Positions 1-13,690 of a stretch of 64,000 nucleotides of DNA are shown piece by piece. The stretch is from the NCBI GenBank assembly GCA_020809705.1, contig CP085835.1:1922001-1986000 (forward strand), written 5' to 3'. Position 1 is the first letter of the stretch; each line of letters opens with the position of its first letter. The position numbers and the translations under genes are program-made. A model generated the notes under the pieces. It was not told the DNA's origin, did no database searches, and worked only from the letters and a program-made list of their open reading frames with translations. The DNA comes from Calonectria ilicicola. Lineage: Eukaryota; Ascomycota; Sordariomycetes; Hypocreales; Nectriaceae.

Positions 1-332
1 CCCTAGACCCACATAACCAACCAATAAGAGTAAAGTCGGACAACCTCCATTCAACATCACCAAAGATCACAATAAACAGTGTTGAACTGACCTTGTTTGA
101 TTATTGTGATAATGGAATCTTAGATATAATAGTATATAGATAGATTAGGTCTTACTATAAGGAAAGGAATTAATTAACTTTTAATATAATTTAATTACCT
201 TAATTATAATTAATTATTATTTAATATAATACTTTTATTATTTTATTATTATAATATACTTAATTATTTTATTAATATTAATCTTTTATTTTAATTGGTT
301 TATTTAATTAAGAAATTGATTAGATTATTATA
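1..332 (+). repeat. 5' LTR of element A, left end cut by window
   Basis: This matches the 3' LTR at 13691-14088 and the LTRs of element E. By comparison with those 398-399 bp LTRs, roughly 66 bp lie outside the window. It ends at the RIPed form (gattattata) of the family terminus GATCGTTACA. The first ~120 bp are clearly less mutated than the rest. Confidence 0.8.
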
Positions 333-3159
333 TATTAAAAGCTTTTATTTAATTAATTATCTATATCTTCAATTAAATAATATTATTAATATATTTACTT
401 TAACCTTAAGTACCTCTACTAATTTACTTTAAAATTAATTATAAGAAAATATATTTATAGATTATAATAAGGATCTTAGAATAAAAGCTTTTAAAGAAGT
501 TAGTAGTAAAGAAGATAATCTAGATAAGAGATATTATTAAAAATTTAAATAAGAAAACTAAAAATTAAGTAAATTATTTAATTAACTTACTATCTAATAT
601 AAGTTTTTATAATAAAGGTTTAATAAAGTAAATAATATATAGGATTTTAAGGATATAATAAATACCTTAGGATAGTAATAAGTAAATATAATTTAAAACT
701 ATTAATAATATTTATAGAAGCTTAGTAATTTTATTATTTATAAAAAAGACCTTAGAGAAATAATTAAGTCTAAAAAGCTATTTATATAGGAAGAAGATAT
801 TATTATCTTATATAAATAGCTTATATAAGTTAAGAGTTATTAATCTTTTTATTTTTTAATATTTGGATAAAGTAAGAAACTAAGAGTTTAATATATTATA
901 AAATAATTAGAAAAAAAATATTAAAAATAATATTTAAATATTTTAAAATCTTTATTATTATATTATAAGATTAAATTAATAATATAATTTAAAAACTTTT
1001 TAATTTTTTTAATAATTTTAAAAAGGAATTTTAAATTTAATTTAAAATAATTAATAAAAAATAAGTTACTTTAAGAGAATTAAGTAAATTATTTTAAAAA
1101 AGATCTTATAATAACTTTCTCTTTAACTTTTAATATTATATAATTAAACTAGATTAAATAAAAGAAATAATAATTAATAAATTCTATAAATAGCTTAAAG
1201 AAATAATTTAAGATAAAATATATTAACTTTTAAAGCCTTTTATAGAATTCTTTAAGTATATAATCTATATAATATAAATTAATAATTAATAATTTAAAAG
1301 AAAATAATAAAAAAATTATAAAAATAGGACTTAATTTACTAATATTAGAGCTAAATGAATTAAAAGTATAGCATATAGAACCTATTTAAGATCTATAGAA
1401 TTAAATATAATCTAGCAAAAGGATAAATCTAAGATTATATATTTTAATTATAAAAAGAAAGAATATAAATCTTTTGAATATTACTTTTTTAAAATAGAAA
1501 GTTAATTTAAACCTATTTAAGAAGGAAAATAGCTTAATATTATTAAAAATTCCATTAGTAATATATAAAAGAAGTAGACCTTTATATTAGAAGGAAAAAA
1601 TAATCTTATAAAAAAAACCACCTTTATTATTATTATTAAATATAAACTTATTACTATTATCAAATAATAAAAAAAATTATAAATTTTATAAAATTAAACT
1701 TATTTTATAATAAAAAACTAATAAAATTATTTAAAAAGTATAATTAATATAAAAAGAAGGTAAAGCTTATTTATTATATAAATAATTAAAAAGAGTTAAG
1801 AAAATCAAAATCCTAGTATTTATAATAAATATTCATACTAATAAACCTCCAGCTTAATAGAATACTTACACTTATAATAAATATAATAAAAGAAGATAAA
1901 TAATTAATATATAAAAAATAGCCTAATAAATTAAGGAATTATTATAAAATAAAGATAAAGTCTTCCTACTAGCTTAAAGTGAATAATAATTAGGGAACCT
2001 TAACCCCTAATCTATCTAATATAAAGAAGATAATCTTAAATTGAATATAATATATAAAAAGTATAAAAATATTTTATAAGTAAGCTATTATAATTATAAT
2101 TATTTTATATATATAGAATAAAAATAATATATAATATACTTTTTTATTAGGGTAAAAGATATAATTATTTATTATATTTATAAAAAAAAATTTAATTAAT
2201 ATAAAATAATAAAAAGAAACTTTTATTATTAATTTATTATACTAAAACTAAATAAATCTAAGTTCTCTAATTATAATAAATTATTATAAAATAAATATTA
2301 AAACTTTAAATATAATATATATATAATAAATAAAGTAATAATTTAATATTAAATAAAGATAAAAAATAATAAATACCTTTTATAAAAGAGTAATAGAAGT
2401 AATTACTTATAAAATTACTAAAAGAACTCTTTAAAAAAACTTTATATTTAATAATTAAAAAATAATCTTAATAATAATTAAAAATAAAGATAAAGATTAA
2501 AAAAAGTAATATAATATTATAGTAAATAATAGAGCTAAATAAAACTATATTAATTTTTAAATAATTAATAAATTTTAATTATTATAAATAATAAAAGTTA
2601 ATTTATATAAAGTTATTAATATAAAAGGAATATTTTTTAAATATAATAATAATATTATAAATAAAAAGATTAATTACCTAAAAGTCTTTATTAAAGGAAA
2701 AAATTAAAAAATAATCTTTAATATTATTAATATTAGATAATATAATCTAGTTTTAAAGTATTTATAATTATATAAGTATAATCCTAATATCTACTAATAT
2801 ACTAGCTAAGTATAAATATCTAAGGAGTATAATATAACTAGTAATATTTCTATAAACTTAATTAAAAGATCTTAAACTTCTAGCCTTAATTAAGTAAAAG
2901 ATATAAGTAAAAAAGAATCTTTATTATTTAAAGAAATTAAATATAAATATAAAAATAATTAAAAAAAATAATAATAATAAATAATTATTTATTTTAAAAT
3001 ATAATTTTAATAAATTAATAAAAGCTTTAAAAAATAAAAAAAATAAAAATTAATAAATTATATAATATACTCTTATAATATAAAATCTATTAAAAATTCT
3101 TTATAAAAGAATTAGAAATTAGATTACTTAAATTTAATTAATAAAATTATAAAATTATT

Positions 3160-4866
3160 TTTAAAAATAGATCTAATATTTAATTTTACTTTATTTATAA
3201 TCTTAATTAAATTAAATTTAATACCTTAAAGAAATATATTTAAAATATACTTAAAAAGGAATATATTTAAATTTTAAACTTTAAAATAGATTACTTTATT
3301 ATATTTATATTTAAGAAGAATAGGAAATTATATCTTATTATAGATTATTAATAGCTTAATAATATTATTATTAAAAATTATACTTTATTATTATTAATTA
3401 ATAAAATAAAAAACTACCTTTATAAAATTAATATCTTTATTATATTAGATTTAAAAGAAATATATAATCTTATTTATATTAAAAAAGGATATAAATAGAA
3501 AATTACTTTTTAAATTAAGTTTAAATTATTTAAATATTTAATTATACTTTTTAAATTTATAAATATATTAATATTATTTTAATAAATAATAATTAATATA
3601 TTATAAAAATATTTAAATATTTTTATTATTTATTATTTAGATAATATTCTTATTTTTTTTAAAAATAAAGAAGAATATAAAAAATATATCTATAAGATCT
3701 TAAAAACTCTTTAAGATACTAAATTTTTAATTAAATTTAAAAAAAGTAAGTTTTATATATAGGAAATAGAATTTCTAGAATATATTATTAGCTTTAATAA
3801 AATCTATATAAATCTAAAGAAAATTATAATAATATAAAAGTGGAAAGTATTAATAAATATAAAAGAAGTATAAGTCTTTCTTAGCTTTATAAATTATTAT
3901 TAAAGATTTATTAAAGGATTTAATAATATTATCTTAATAATAATTAAATTAATTAAGAAAGGAATTCTTTTTTAATAAAGAACTAAAGTATAATAATTGT
4001 TTAAAGTTATAAAAGATATTATCTTAAAAGAACCTATTTTAATTATATTTAATTTAAATAAATTTATAAAATTAGAAATTAATATTTTAAATTTTATATT
4101 AGAAGCTTAGATTAGATAATAAGATAAATAAGGAAATCTATACCTTATAATATTCTACTTATATAAGCTATATAGCCTTAAACTAAATTACTTTATTTAT
4201 AATAAAGAATTCTTTATTATTATAAATACTTTTAAAGAATTTTAATAATATTTATTAAAAAGTAATTATAAAATTATAATATATATTAATTATAAAAATA
4301 TCTTTTATTTTATAATAATCTAAAAGCTTAATAAAAGATAGCTATAATATATTAAATATTTCTTTAAATTTAATTACTAAATTATCTATATTAAAGGAAT
4401 TAAGAATAATTATATTAATATAATTAATTATTAATTAGATTATAATATAGAAAAATCTAAAATATAAGAATAATTTCTTATTTATAATTTAAAAGAAGAA
4501 TTAAAATAAGCATTAATTAATAAAATAATAATAAAAATTAAGAAAATTATTACTATTATTAGAATAAGAGAACTATTATAAATAATTAAAACTACCCTTA
4601 TAGATATTCTAATATAATAAATAAAATAAAGCAATCTACTTTTAAGGAAAATTAAAGAATATAATCTCTTATTTCTAGAAAAAGAAAAAATAGATTACTT
4701 ATAAATACTAAAGGAATACTAAATAGAACTAATAAAGGATATTTATAAATACTTCTTATATAGCTATAAAGGTATTAATAAAACCTTTAAATAAGTTAAA
4801 TAGATATTTTCCTTTAATAAAATAAAAAAGAAAGTTAAATAAATATATAAGAAATATAGTCTATAT
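3160..4866 (+). pseudogene. pol remnant of element A: reverse transcriptase, RNase H, start of integrase
   Basis: Although full of TAG/TAA codons, one frame still reads as a Gypsy reverse transcriptase: an IIDY-QLNNIIIKN block (about 3345), an ILDLKEIYNLI block (about 3445), and YYLDNILIFFKN (about 3630), the RIPed form of the catalytic YLDDILIFS motif, in which one catalytic Asp has become Asn by a G-to-A change. RNase H follows (about 4030-4450, LEINILNF for the first acidic site). The integrase zinc-finger region starts before the break at 4866. No function remains. Confidence 0.8.
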
Positions 4867-5265
4867 TATAACAATCTGGTCAATTCCTAACTTAATAAAC
4901 CAATCAAAACAAAAGGTTTATTATTAGCAGGATAGTTAGGCATATTATAATAAATAAAGCAATGGAAGTATTACATTAGGTAATAGTCAATTGTAATTAA
5001 GGTAATTAAATTATATTAAAAGCTAATTAATTCCTTTCCTTACAATAAGATCTAATCTATTTATATACTACTATATCTAAGATTCTATTATTATAATAAT
5101 TAAATAAAGTTAGTTTAATAATATTTATTATAATCTTTAATAATATTAAATAAAGATTATTTAACTTTACTCTTATTAATTAGTTATATAAATCTAAGGT
5201 AATCTTGTTATGATTAATTGGGGTTCTGCCTGTAGTTACTACCTTTAGGTATTTAGATTATAATA
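4867..5265 (-). repeat. 3' LTR of element E
   Basis: A 399-bp copy matching 11369-11767. It is heavily mutated towards A/T, except around 5205-5245 where GGGGTTCTGCCTG-like sequence survives. Confidence 0.88.
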
Positions 5266-5289
5266 TAATACTCCTCCTCTTATTAATTT

Positions 5290-5900
5290 TATCCTAAGGC
5301 TAGGTATATAAGCTAGTTTCCTTATTTATAATTATTATATATTTCTTTCTCTTTTATCTTTTTATAATCTAAGTATTAATAGGATATTAGATTATATTAC
5401 TAAGGTTATTTCTTATTTTAAGATAATTAAAGCTTATTAAAAGAATATTATTAAATTAATTAATAAATTTGGTTTTAAAATATTTTATTATTTAGCTTGT
5501 TTTTATATTAAGTAGTTATTTTATATTATAGCTAAGGGAAAAAGCTATTATAAATTTTATATAAAGAATAAATATTTTAATTATAATTTTAGAGATATTT
5601 TTACTTAAGCTTATAAGTATATTCTTTTTCTTTTATTTTTATATACTTATTTCTTTTTAATTAAGTAGATTTTTTATAAAAAAGATCAGATTAATAGGAA
5701 GAAAGAGAAAGCTAAGATAAATTTAATAAATACTCTAGCTTAATTATAATACTTATATATTTAAAAGTATTATTTATATAAGAAAGTAAAGAAGATAATT
5801 TCTTAAAATTATAAAAATTTAAATAAATTAAAAAAAAAAAGTATATTAAAATATTAGTATTATTAAAAATATAATTACTTAAGAATTATAAGATTATTAA
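5290..5900 (+). pseudogene. Antisense coiled-coil ORF remnant in element E
   Basis: Between integrase and the 3' LTR, the strand opposite to gag-pol carries its own decayed reading frame. Around 5690-5830 it reads as a charged heptad-like stretch (KKEKAKINLI, then LQYLYIQKYYLYKKVKKII and LNKLKKK), with breaks of the CAG-to-TAG type. The same arrangement is seen in elements A, B, C and D. Comparable short coiled-coil proteins of unknown function are common as hypothetical genes in fungal genomes. The exact start and end are not recoverable. Confidence 0.5.
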
Positions 5901-5949
5901 TTAAAGTAGTTTACTTAATTTCTTTTATATTAATTCTAGAGAAATACTT

Positions 5950-8850
5950 CTAGTATCTTTAAGTAATATATAAGGTGTTTAGTAGGTTCTTAGATTATTT
6001 CTTTATAGTTTTTTTATTTAATTTTAAATTTTCTATCTTTCTCTCTTCTCTATAATATCTTCTTAACTTTCTATTAATTTTTTAAGTTTTCTATTTAAGG
6101 TTTATATTTAGGTTCTATATTCACCTGGATGTTATTACTAGATTCTAGTAATGAAATATAGAAGATAAAATGAACTTTAATATTATTTAAGAGGTTAAGT
6201 TTGTAGTTGTTTTTTGATATTTTTTTTAATTAGATATAGTTTAATCTATATAAAGTTGATTTTTTTATTTTACTTTTTTATTATAAGATTTTTTATTACT
6301 AAGTAGACTATATCTTCCTTTAAGAAGGATAGTCCTTTTAGCCTTTTTAGATTATAATGTCTTTTTATTATATTATAGATAAATTTAAGTTCTATCTTTA
6401 TTTCTTTATATAGTTTTTTTAAATTATTTAATTTAATTATAGCTTTTACTTAAATTATATCTTCTAAAAAGGCTTAATAAGTATTTAGTATAAAGCTAAA
6501 ATTAGCTTTTATTAATATTATTTTAATATTATAATTATAAAATATATTATATACTAATTATATAATAAATAACTTTTCTATTTAGTTGGTTTATTTATAA
6601 TTAATATAATATTATAAATATTACTTAATTTCTTAGTTTTAACATTCGGTTTGTCTGTCTGTTTAGAGGTAAAAAGCTATACTTAGCTTATGGTTTAGCC
6701 CTATAAGGGATATTAGGCTTTACTAAAACTTAAATATAAATAATTATTCTTTATTTAAAATAATTTTGGTTAATAATCTATATATAATAACTATATATTA
6801 GAAGAAAAAGTAGGCAAATTATTTCTCTTTTATTACTTTATTATAAGGAAAATAATATACTACTTTTATAAAGTAATTAATAATAATAAAAATACTATTA
6901 TAATATACTCTTATAGTAGGATCTATTAATAAAAGAAGGTCAATAATAAAGTCTATTATAATTAAGTTTTATAATCATTATATAATAAGGAATAGTTATA
7001 ATAGTCTATATGGTTTATATCTTGGTTTTTTAGAGTATCAATATAGGCTATATTCCTTATATACTTATTTAACTTTCTTTTTCATCTTATTAAAGGAAAA
7101 TATCTATTTAACTTATTTAAGGGTTTTATTAATACCTTTATAGTTATATAAGGGATATTTATAAATATCTTTTATTAATTCCATTTAATATTCTTCTAGT
7201 ACTTGTAGATAATCTATTTTTTCTTCTTTTAAAAGTACTAGATTATATTTTTTAATTTTTCTTAATAATAGATTATCTTATTCTATTTATTATATTAGTA
7301 TTTCTATAGTAATAGTTCTAATTATATATGATAATCCTCCTATTCTTATAATAATAATTATTTTCTTTATTTTTATTATTATTTTATTAATTAGGGCTTG
7401 TTCTAATTCTCTATTAGTATTATAGATTAATAGTTTTTTTTATATTTTTAGTTTTTTTATATTATAATTAGGTTGGTAGCTGATTATATTAGTATAATTA
7501 TTCTTAATTCCTTTAATATAAATAATTTAATAATTAAACTTAGATAGATATTCTATATATTATAGTTGCTTTTTATTAAGTTTTTAAATGATTATAAAGT
7601 AAGTAATATTTTTATAATTAATATATATTATAATTTTATAATTACTTTTTAAAAAATATTATTAGAATTCTTTAAAAATATTAATAATAGTAAAGAATTT
7701 TTTATTATAGATAAAGTAGTTTAGCTTAAGGCTATATAGCTTATATAAATAGAATGCTATAGGATATAGATTTCCTTATTTATCTTATTATCCAATCTAG
7801 ACCCTTAAGGCAAAATCTAATATATTAGTTTTTAGCTTTATAGGCTTATTAAGGTTGAATATTATAAGAATAAGTTCTTTTAAAATAATATTTTTTATAG
7901 CTTTAAATGATTATTATATTTTATCTTTTTATTAAAAGATAATTCCTTTTTTAATTAATTCTATTATATTTAAGGTAATTTTATTAAATCCTTTAATAAA
8001 TCTTTAGTAATAGTTAGTAAACCTAAGAAAGGCTTATATTTCCTTTATATTAATAAATTCCTTCTAATCTTTTACTATAGTAATTTTCTTTAGATCTATA
8101 TAAATTTTATTAAGGTAGATAATATATTTTAGAAATTCTACTTCTTAGATATAAAATTTGCTTTTTTTAATTTAATTAAAAGTTTAGTATTTTAAAGGGC
8201 TTTTAAGATCTTATAAATATATTTTTTATATTTTTCTTTATTTTTAAAGAAAATAAGAATATTATCTAGATAGTAGATAATAAAGATATTTAAGTATTCT
8301 TATAATATATTAATTATTATTTATTAGAATAATATTAATATATTTATAAGTTTAAAAGGTATAATTAGATATTTAAATAATCTAAACTTAGTTTAAAAAG
8401 TAGTTTTTTATTTATACCCTTTTTTAATATAAATAAGATTATATACTTCTTTAAGATCTAGTATAATAAAGATATTAGCTTTATAAAGATAATCTTTTAT
8501 TTTATTAATTAATAATAGTAAAGTGTAATCTTTAATAATAATATTATTAAGCTATTAATAGTCTATAATAAGATATAATTTTCTATTTTTCTTAAATATA
8601 AATATAATAAGATAACCAGCTTTAGAATTCAAAATACAGATATATCCCTTTTTAAGCATATCTTAGATATATTTCTTTAAGGTATTAAGCTTGATTTAAT
8701 TGAGATTATAAATAAGGTAAAATCAGGTGTTAGATTTATCCTTAAGGATAATTTTATAATCTTACTAGCTGAACTTAAGTAATCTAATGTTTAGTTTTTT
8801 TATAAAGAGTTTTTTATAGATTTAGTATTATAGGGGTATATTATACAATC
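5950..8850 (-). pseudogene. pol remnant of element E (integrase, RNase H, reverse transcriptase)
   Basis: The reverse complement matches pol of elements A, B and D block by block. The RT active-site region lies at about 8250-8290 and integrase at about 6200-7080. Numerous stop codons of RIP type are present in all frames. The order integrase-RNase H-RT from left to right confirms the minus orientation. Confidence 0.78.
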
Positions 8851-11368
8851 TATCTATTTTTATTTTAGCTTTTATTTTTTTAAAGCTTTTATTAATTTAT
8901 TAGAATTATATTTTAAGGTAGATAATTATTTATTATTTTTATTTTTTTTAATTATTTTTATATTTATATTTTATTTTTTTAAATAGTAAAGATTCTCTTT
9001 TATTTATATCTCTTACTTAATTAAGGCTAGAAGTTTAAGATCTTTTATTATATTTTATAGAAATATTATTAATTATATTATACTTCTTAGGTATTTGTAT
9101 TTAGCTAGTATATTAGCAGATATTAGGGTTATATTAGTATAACTATAGGTACCTTAAAACTAGATTATATTATCTAATGTTGATAATATTAAAGGTTATT
9201 TTTTAGTTTTTTTCTTTAATAAAGACTTTTAAATAATTAATTTTCTTATTTATAATATTATTATTATATTTAAAAAGTATTCTTTTTATATTAATAATTT
9301 TATATAGATTAACTTTTATTATCTATAATAATTAAAATTTATTAATTATTTAAAAATTTATATAATTTCATTTAACTCTATTATTTATTATAATATTATA
9401 CTACTTCCTTTTAATTTTTACTTTTATTTCTAATTATTATTAAAATTACTCTTTAATTATAAAGTATAAAGCTTTTTAAGAAGTTCTTTTAGTAATTTTA
9501 GAGATTATTGCCCTAATTACTTCTATTACTTTTCTACAGGAGGCTCTATTTATTTTTTAATTTAATTTAATACTAGACTATTATTTTATTTATTATATAG
9601 ATATTATATTTAAGATCTTAATATTTATTTTAGGGTAGCTTATTATAATTAAAGAACTTAAGCTTACCTAATTCTAATATAATAAACTAATAATAGGGGT
9701 TTCTTTCTATTACTTTATATTAATTAAAGTATTTTTTATAAGTATAATAAATAACTATATCTTTTATTCTAATAAGAAAGTATATTATATATTATTTTTA
9801 CTTTATATATTAAAAGTAATTATAATTATAATAATTTACTTATAAAATATTCTTATATTCTTTATATATTATATTTAATTTAAGATTATTCTTCTTATAT
9901 TAGATAGATTAGGGGTTATGGTTTTCTAATTATTATTTACTTTATATAAGTAGAAAGACTTTATTTTTATTTTATAAAAGTTCTTTAATTTATTAAGCTA
10001 TTCTTTTAATATTAGTTATCTATTTCTTATTTCTATTTTTATTATAAGTATAAATATCCTACCATACTAGTACTTTATTAGTATATACATCTAAAATAAA
10101 TATAAGGATTCCTATCTTTTTAACTCATTCTAACTATTTATAGGGAAAGCAGAACTAGCCTTCTTATCAAATTAATTATACTTTCCAAATAGCTTTATTA
10201 ATTTCTTATTATAAGATAAGTTTTACCTTATACAACTTATAGTTTTCTATATATTACTTAATTATAATAATTAATTTATATTTCTTAATAATAATAAGAA
10301 TAACTTTTCCTATAATATCCTCTTTCCTCTCTAGTACTAAGATCTATTAAGTTTTCATAGTATTAAGTTATTTCTATCCTTTTAATATAAATTTAAACTA
10401 ATTTCCTATTTTTAAGGAGCGGTATTTAAAGGATTTATATTTTTTCTTTTTATAATTAAAATAGGTGATCTTACTTTTATTATAATTTTAAATAGTACTA
10501 AGTTTTATTAGTCCTAAATAAGTCCTATATATAGTGCTTTATTACTTATTCTAGATTTTTTCTTTATTTAGAATATATAGGTTTTTATTATCTTAGATAT
10601 ATTTTTTATATTAATTAAATTATCTTTTATTAATTTTAATAGTACTTTTAATATATTTTAAAAGTTTCTTTAATCAATCTTCTTTATAGATTTTATTCTT
10701 AACTTCACTCTTTAAATCTCTATAATAAAATTCTATTAATATATTATTATTTTAAGCTATTTATACTATAATCCTCTTAAACTTAGCCAAATATTAATTA
10801 TAGGATTTTATTTATTTAAGTTTATATAATTAATTTATAATTTATTATTTTATATTAATTATATTAAAATTATCTTTAATAATAATTTTAAAATATTCTT
10901 AATCTTTAAAAATCTCTTAAATTTCTTTATTTTAATTAATATTATTCTTATTTTCTAAATAATCTCTTATAATAAATTTAAATTATACTTTTACATTCTC
11001 TTAAAGAAAGATTTTAATATATAATATCTAAGCTTTAGGGATTACAAATTATATTAGGAAAAAGTAAAAGTATCCCTTTATTCAAGTAAGGAAGAGGACT
11101 ATATTAGCAGTTTTTCCTAGAAAAAGCTCTAAAATTGAAGGTCTTAGAATTTTACTAATATCTTTACCTTTATTTCCTTCAATTATAGTAGTTCTAGCTT
11201 TTTCTATTTTAAGTTATACTTATATATTTATAAGTTTCTTCTTAATTTATTATAATTTTATAGTTAATTTAATATTACTAGAAGAAGTAGTAGTAATAAG
11301 ATTCTTTCTGGATATTATTATTATTTAATTATTAATATAAGTAATTAATTAAATAAGAGCTTTTAATA

Positions 11369-11767
11369 TATAATAATCTAATTAATTTCTAATTTAATAA
11401 ATTAATTAAAATAAAAAATTTATTATTAATAGGATAATTAAGTATATTATAATAAATAAAATAATAAAAGTATTATATTAAATAATAATTAATTATAATT
11501 AAAGTAATTAAATTATATTAAAAGCTAATTAATTCCTTTCCTTATAATAGGATCTAATCTATCTATATATTATTATATTTAAGATTCTATTATTGCAATA
11601 ATCAAATAGAGTCGGTTTAACAATGTTCACTACAATCTTTAGTAATATCAAATAGAGGTTGTTCGACTTTACCCTTATTGGTTGGTTATATAGGTCTAGG
11701 GTAGTCTTGTTATGATTGGTTGGGGTTCTGCCTGTGGTCACCGCCTTTAGGTGTCTGGGTCATAACA
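11369..11767 (-). repeat. 5' LTR of element E, best preserved subfamily-1 LTR
   Basis: A 399-bp LTR. Read on the minus strand it begins TGTTATGACCCAGACACC and ends at a RIPed GATCGTTACA. The outer ~180 bp (11590-11767) keep normal GC content, so this is the best window onto the ancestral U3 sequence of subfamily 1. A 60-codon open frame here (11559-11741) is chance within the LTR. Confidence 0.88.
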
Positions 11768-12720
11768 TATATTAATACTTTAAAAACTAAGATATAAATT
11801 ATATAGGTTATTATAATTATCTTTTATTATATAATAATTATAAGATTTAATTATAATAGATTTTATTATTAACTTTCCCTTATTAATAGACTTTATTATA
11901 AAAGTATATTATAATAATATTTTTATTATTATTAATTACTTTATAAAAGTAGTTTATTATCTTTTTTATAATAAAATAATAAATAAAAATTAATTTATTT
12001 ATTTTTTCTTTTAATATATAATTATTATATATAGACTATTAATAAAAATTACATTTAATAAAAGATAATTATTTACATCCAAATTTTAGTAGAGCCTAAT
12101 ATCCTTAATAAGATTAAATTATAAATTAAGTATAATATTCTACCCTTAAATAAATAAATAAACTAAATATTAAAATTAAAAAATTAAATAATATTTATAA
12201 TATTATATTAATTATAAATAAACTAATTAAGTAGAAAAATTATTTATTATATAATTAATATATAATATATTCTATAATTATAATATTAAAATAATACTAA
12301 TAAAAGCTAACTTTAGCTTTATATTAAATACTTACCAAGCTCCCTTAGAAGGCATAATCCAAGTAAAAGTAATAATTAAATTAAATAATCTAAAAAAACT
12401 ATATAAAAAAATAAAAATAAAACTTAAGTTTATTTATAATATTATAAAAAGATACTATAACCTAAAAAGGCTAAAAAAACTAACCTTTTTAAAAGAAGAT
12501 ATAGTCTACTTAACAACAAAAAATCTAATAATAAAATAATAAAATAAAAAAATTAACTTTATATAAATTAAACCTTACTTAATAAAAAGAAAAATATTAA
12601 AAAATAATTATAAGCTTAATCTCCTTAATAATATTAAGATATACTCTATCTTTTATATTTCTCTCCTTAAATCTAGTAATAGTATTTAAGTTAATACTAA
12701 ACTAATATATAAATTATAAA
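11768..12720 (+). pseudogene. pol remnant of element A, integrase continuation
   Basis: The integrase core is readable near 11850-11960 (IDFI-NFPLLIDFII-like, then ...VYYNNIFIIINYFIKVVYYL), the RIPed form of the common Gypsy block ending FTK. It matches 21300-21440 in B and 35020-35160 in D. The chain ends in a Gypsy integrase tail before the antisense ORF zone. Confidence 0.72.
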
Positions 12721-12859
12721 TAAAAAACCCTAAAGATTAATAGAAAATAAAGAAAATCTTATAAAAAAGAAAAAAGATAGAAAATTTAAAATTAAATAAA
12801 AAAATTATAAGAAAATAATATAAAAATTAATTAAATATCTTATATATTATTTAAAAATA

Positions 12860-13640
12860 TTAAAAGCATTTTTTTAAAATTAATATAAAAGAAATCAGAT
12901 AAACTACTTTAATTAATAATCCTATAATTTTTAAGTAATTATACCTTCAATAATACTAACACCTTAGCATACTCCTTTTCTTCTAATTTATTTAAATCCT
13001 TATAACCTTAAGAAATTATCTCCTTTACTTTCTTATATAAATAATACTTCTAAGTATATAAATGCTGTAATTAAGTTAGAGCACTTATTAAATCTGTCTT
13101 AGCTTTCTCTTTCTCCCTATTAATCTGATCCTTCTTATAAGAAACCTACTTAATTAAAAGAGAAAATAAATATAGGAAAGTAAAAAAGAGGAATATACTG
13201 TTATGACCTGGCCTGCGGGCACAGGGCTTACAGGGCTCTTAGGTGCTGTTAGGTGCTGCGATAATTGCCGCAATAGCAGTTATTGACCAATCTTTTGCCC
13301 TATGGTACAGCGGTCAACAGCACAGCCGTTACATATACTTATAAATCTAAGTAAAAATATTTCTAAAATTATAACTAGAATATTTATTCTTTATATAAAA
13401 CTTATAATAGCTTTTTCTCTTAATTATAATATAAGATAACTACTTAATACAAAAATAAGCTAAATAATAAGATATTTTAAAACTAAACTTATTAATTAAT
13501 TTAATAATATTCTTTTAATAAGCTTTAATTATCTTAAAATAAAGTATAACCTTAGTAATATAATCTAATATTTTATTAATACCTAAACTATAAGAAAGAT
13601 AAAAAGAGAAAAAATATATAGTAGTTATAAGTGAGGAAAC
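12860..13640 (-). pseudogene. Antisense coiled-coil ORF remnant in element A, split by solo LTR
   Basis: The reverse strand matches the antisense frame of element E: a run rich in Lys/Glu/Leu heptads at about 12960-13140 and an upstream part at 13340-13600. It is interrupted at 13199-13333 by an unrelated solo LTR with its own target duplication. RIP stops are frequent. The coding content was inferred from conserved position and heptad-like residues, not from a database match. Confidence 0.45.
13199..13333. mobile_element. GC-rich solo LTR, 135 bp, with TSD tatac
   Basis: The insertion starts TGTTATGACC, ends CCGTTACA, and is flanked by tatac at 13194-13198 and 13334-13338. It has the TG...CA ends of an LTR and terminal bases resembling the big family here, but is only 135 bp and otherwise unrelated. 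Unlike everything around it, it has normal GC content with no sign of RIP. It is either a solo LTR left by LTR-LTR recombination of a small element or a TRIM-like unit. Short length (below RIP's usual size threshold) or late arrival would explain its state. Confidence 0.85.
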
Positions 13641-13690
13641 TAATCTATTTACTTAGCCTTAGGATAAAGCTAATAAAAGAAGGAATATTA

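Larger units (their letters stand above)
1..4866 (+). mobile_element. Ty3/Gypsy element A, left part (LTR subfamily 1)
   Basis: This is the left part of a plus-strand Gypsy retrotransposon, interrupted at 4866/4867 by element E and resuming at 11768. The order LTR, gag region, reverse transcriptase, RNase H, integrase identifies it as Ty3/Gypsy rather than Copia, in which integrase precedes RT. The join is proven because the sequence before 4867 plus that after 11772 reproduces the uninterrupted integrase region seen in element B around 21230-21300. Every reading frame is broken by RIP stops, so the element cannot move by itself. Confidence 0.85.
4867..11767 (-). mobile_element. Ty3/Gypsy element E (LTR subfamily 1), complete but RIPed
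   Basis: A full-length copy of about 6.9 kb on the minus strand, inserted into element A. The left boundary is tataacaatctgg (RIPed TGTAACGATCTGG) and the right boundary ends GGGTCATAACA. Flanking 5-bp duplications are tatat at 4862-4866 and at 11768-11772, the expected integrase signature. It has two 399-bp LTRs. The order read from the right end is LTR, gag, RT, RNase H, integrase, antisense ORF, LTR. The right (5') LTR is much less mutated than the left one. Confidence 0.9.

Noticed and set aside
11559..11741. 60-codon minus-strand open frame in the AT-rich block
   Set aside because: It lies wholly inside the well-preserved 5' LTR of element E and has no counterpart in the other LTRs. It is open only because this LTR escaped RIP.
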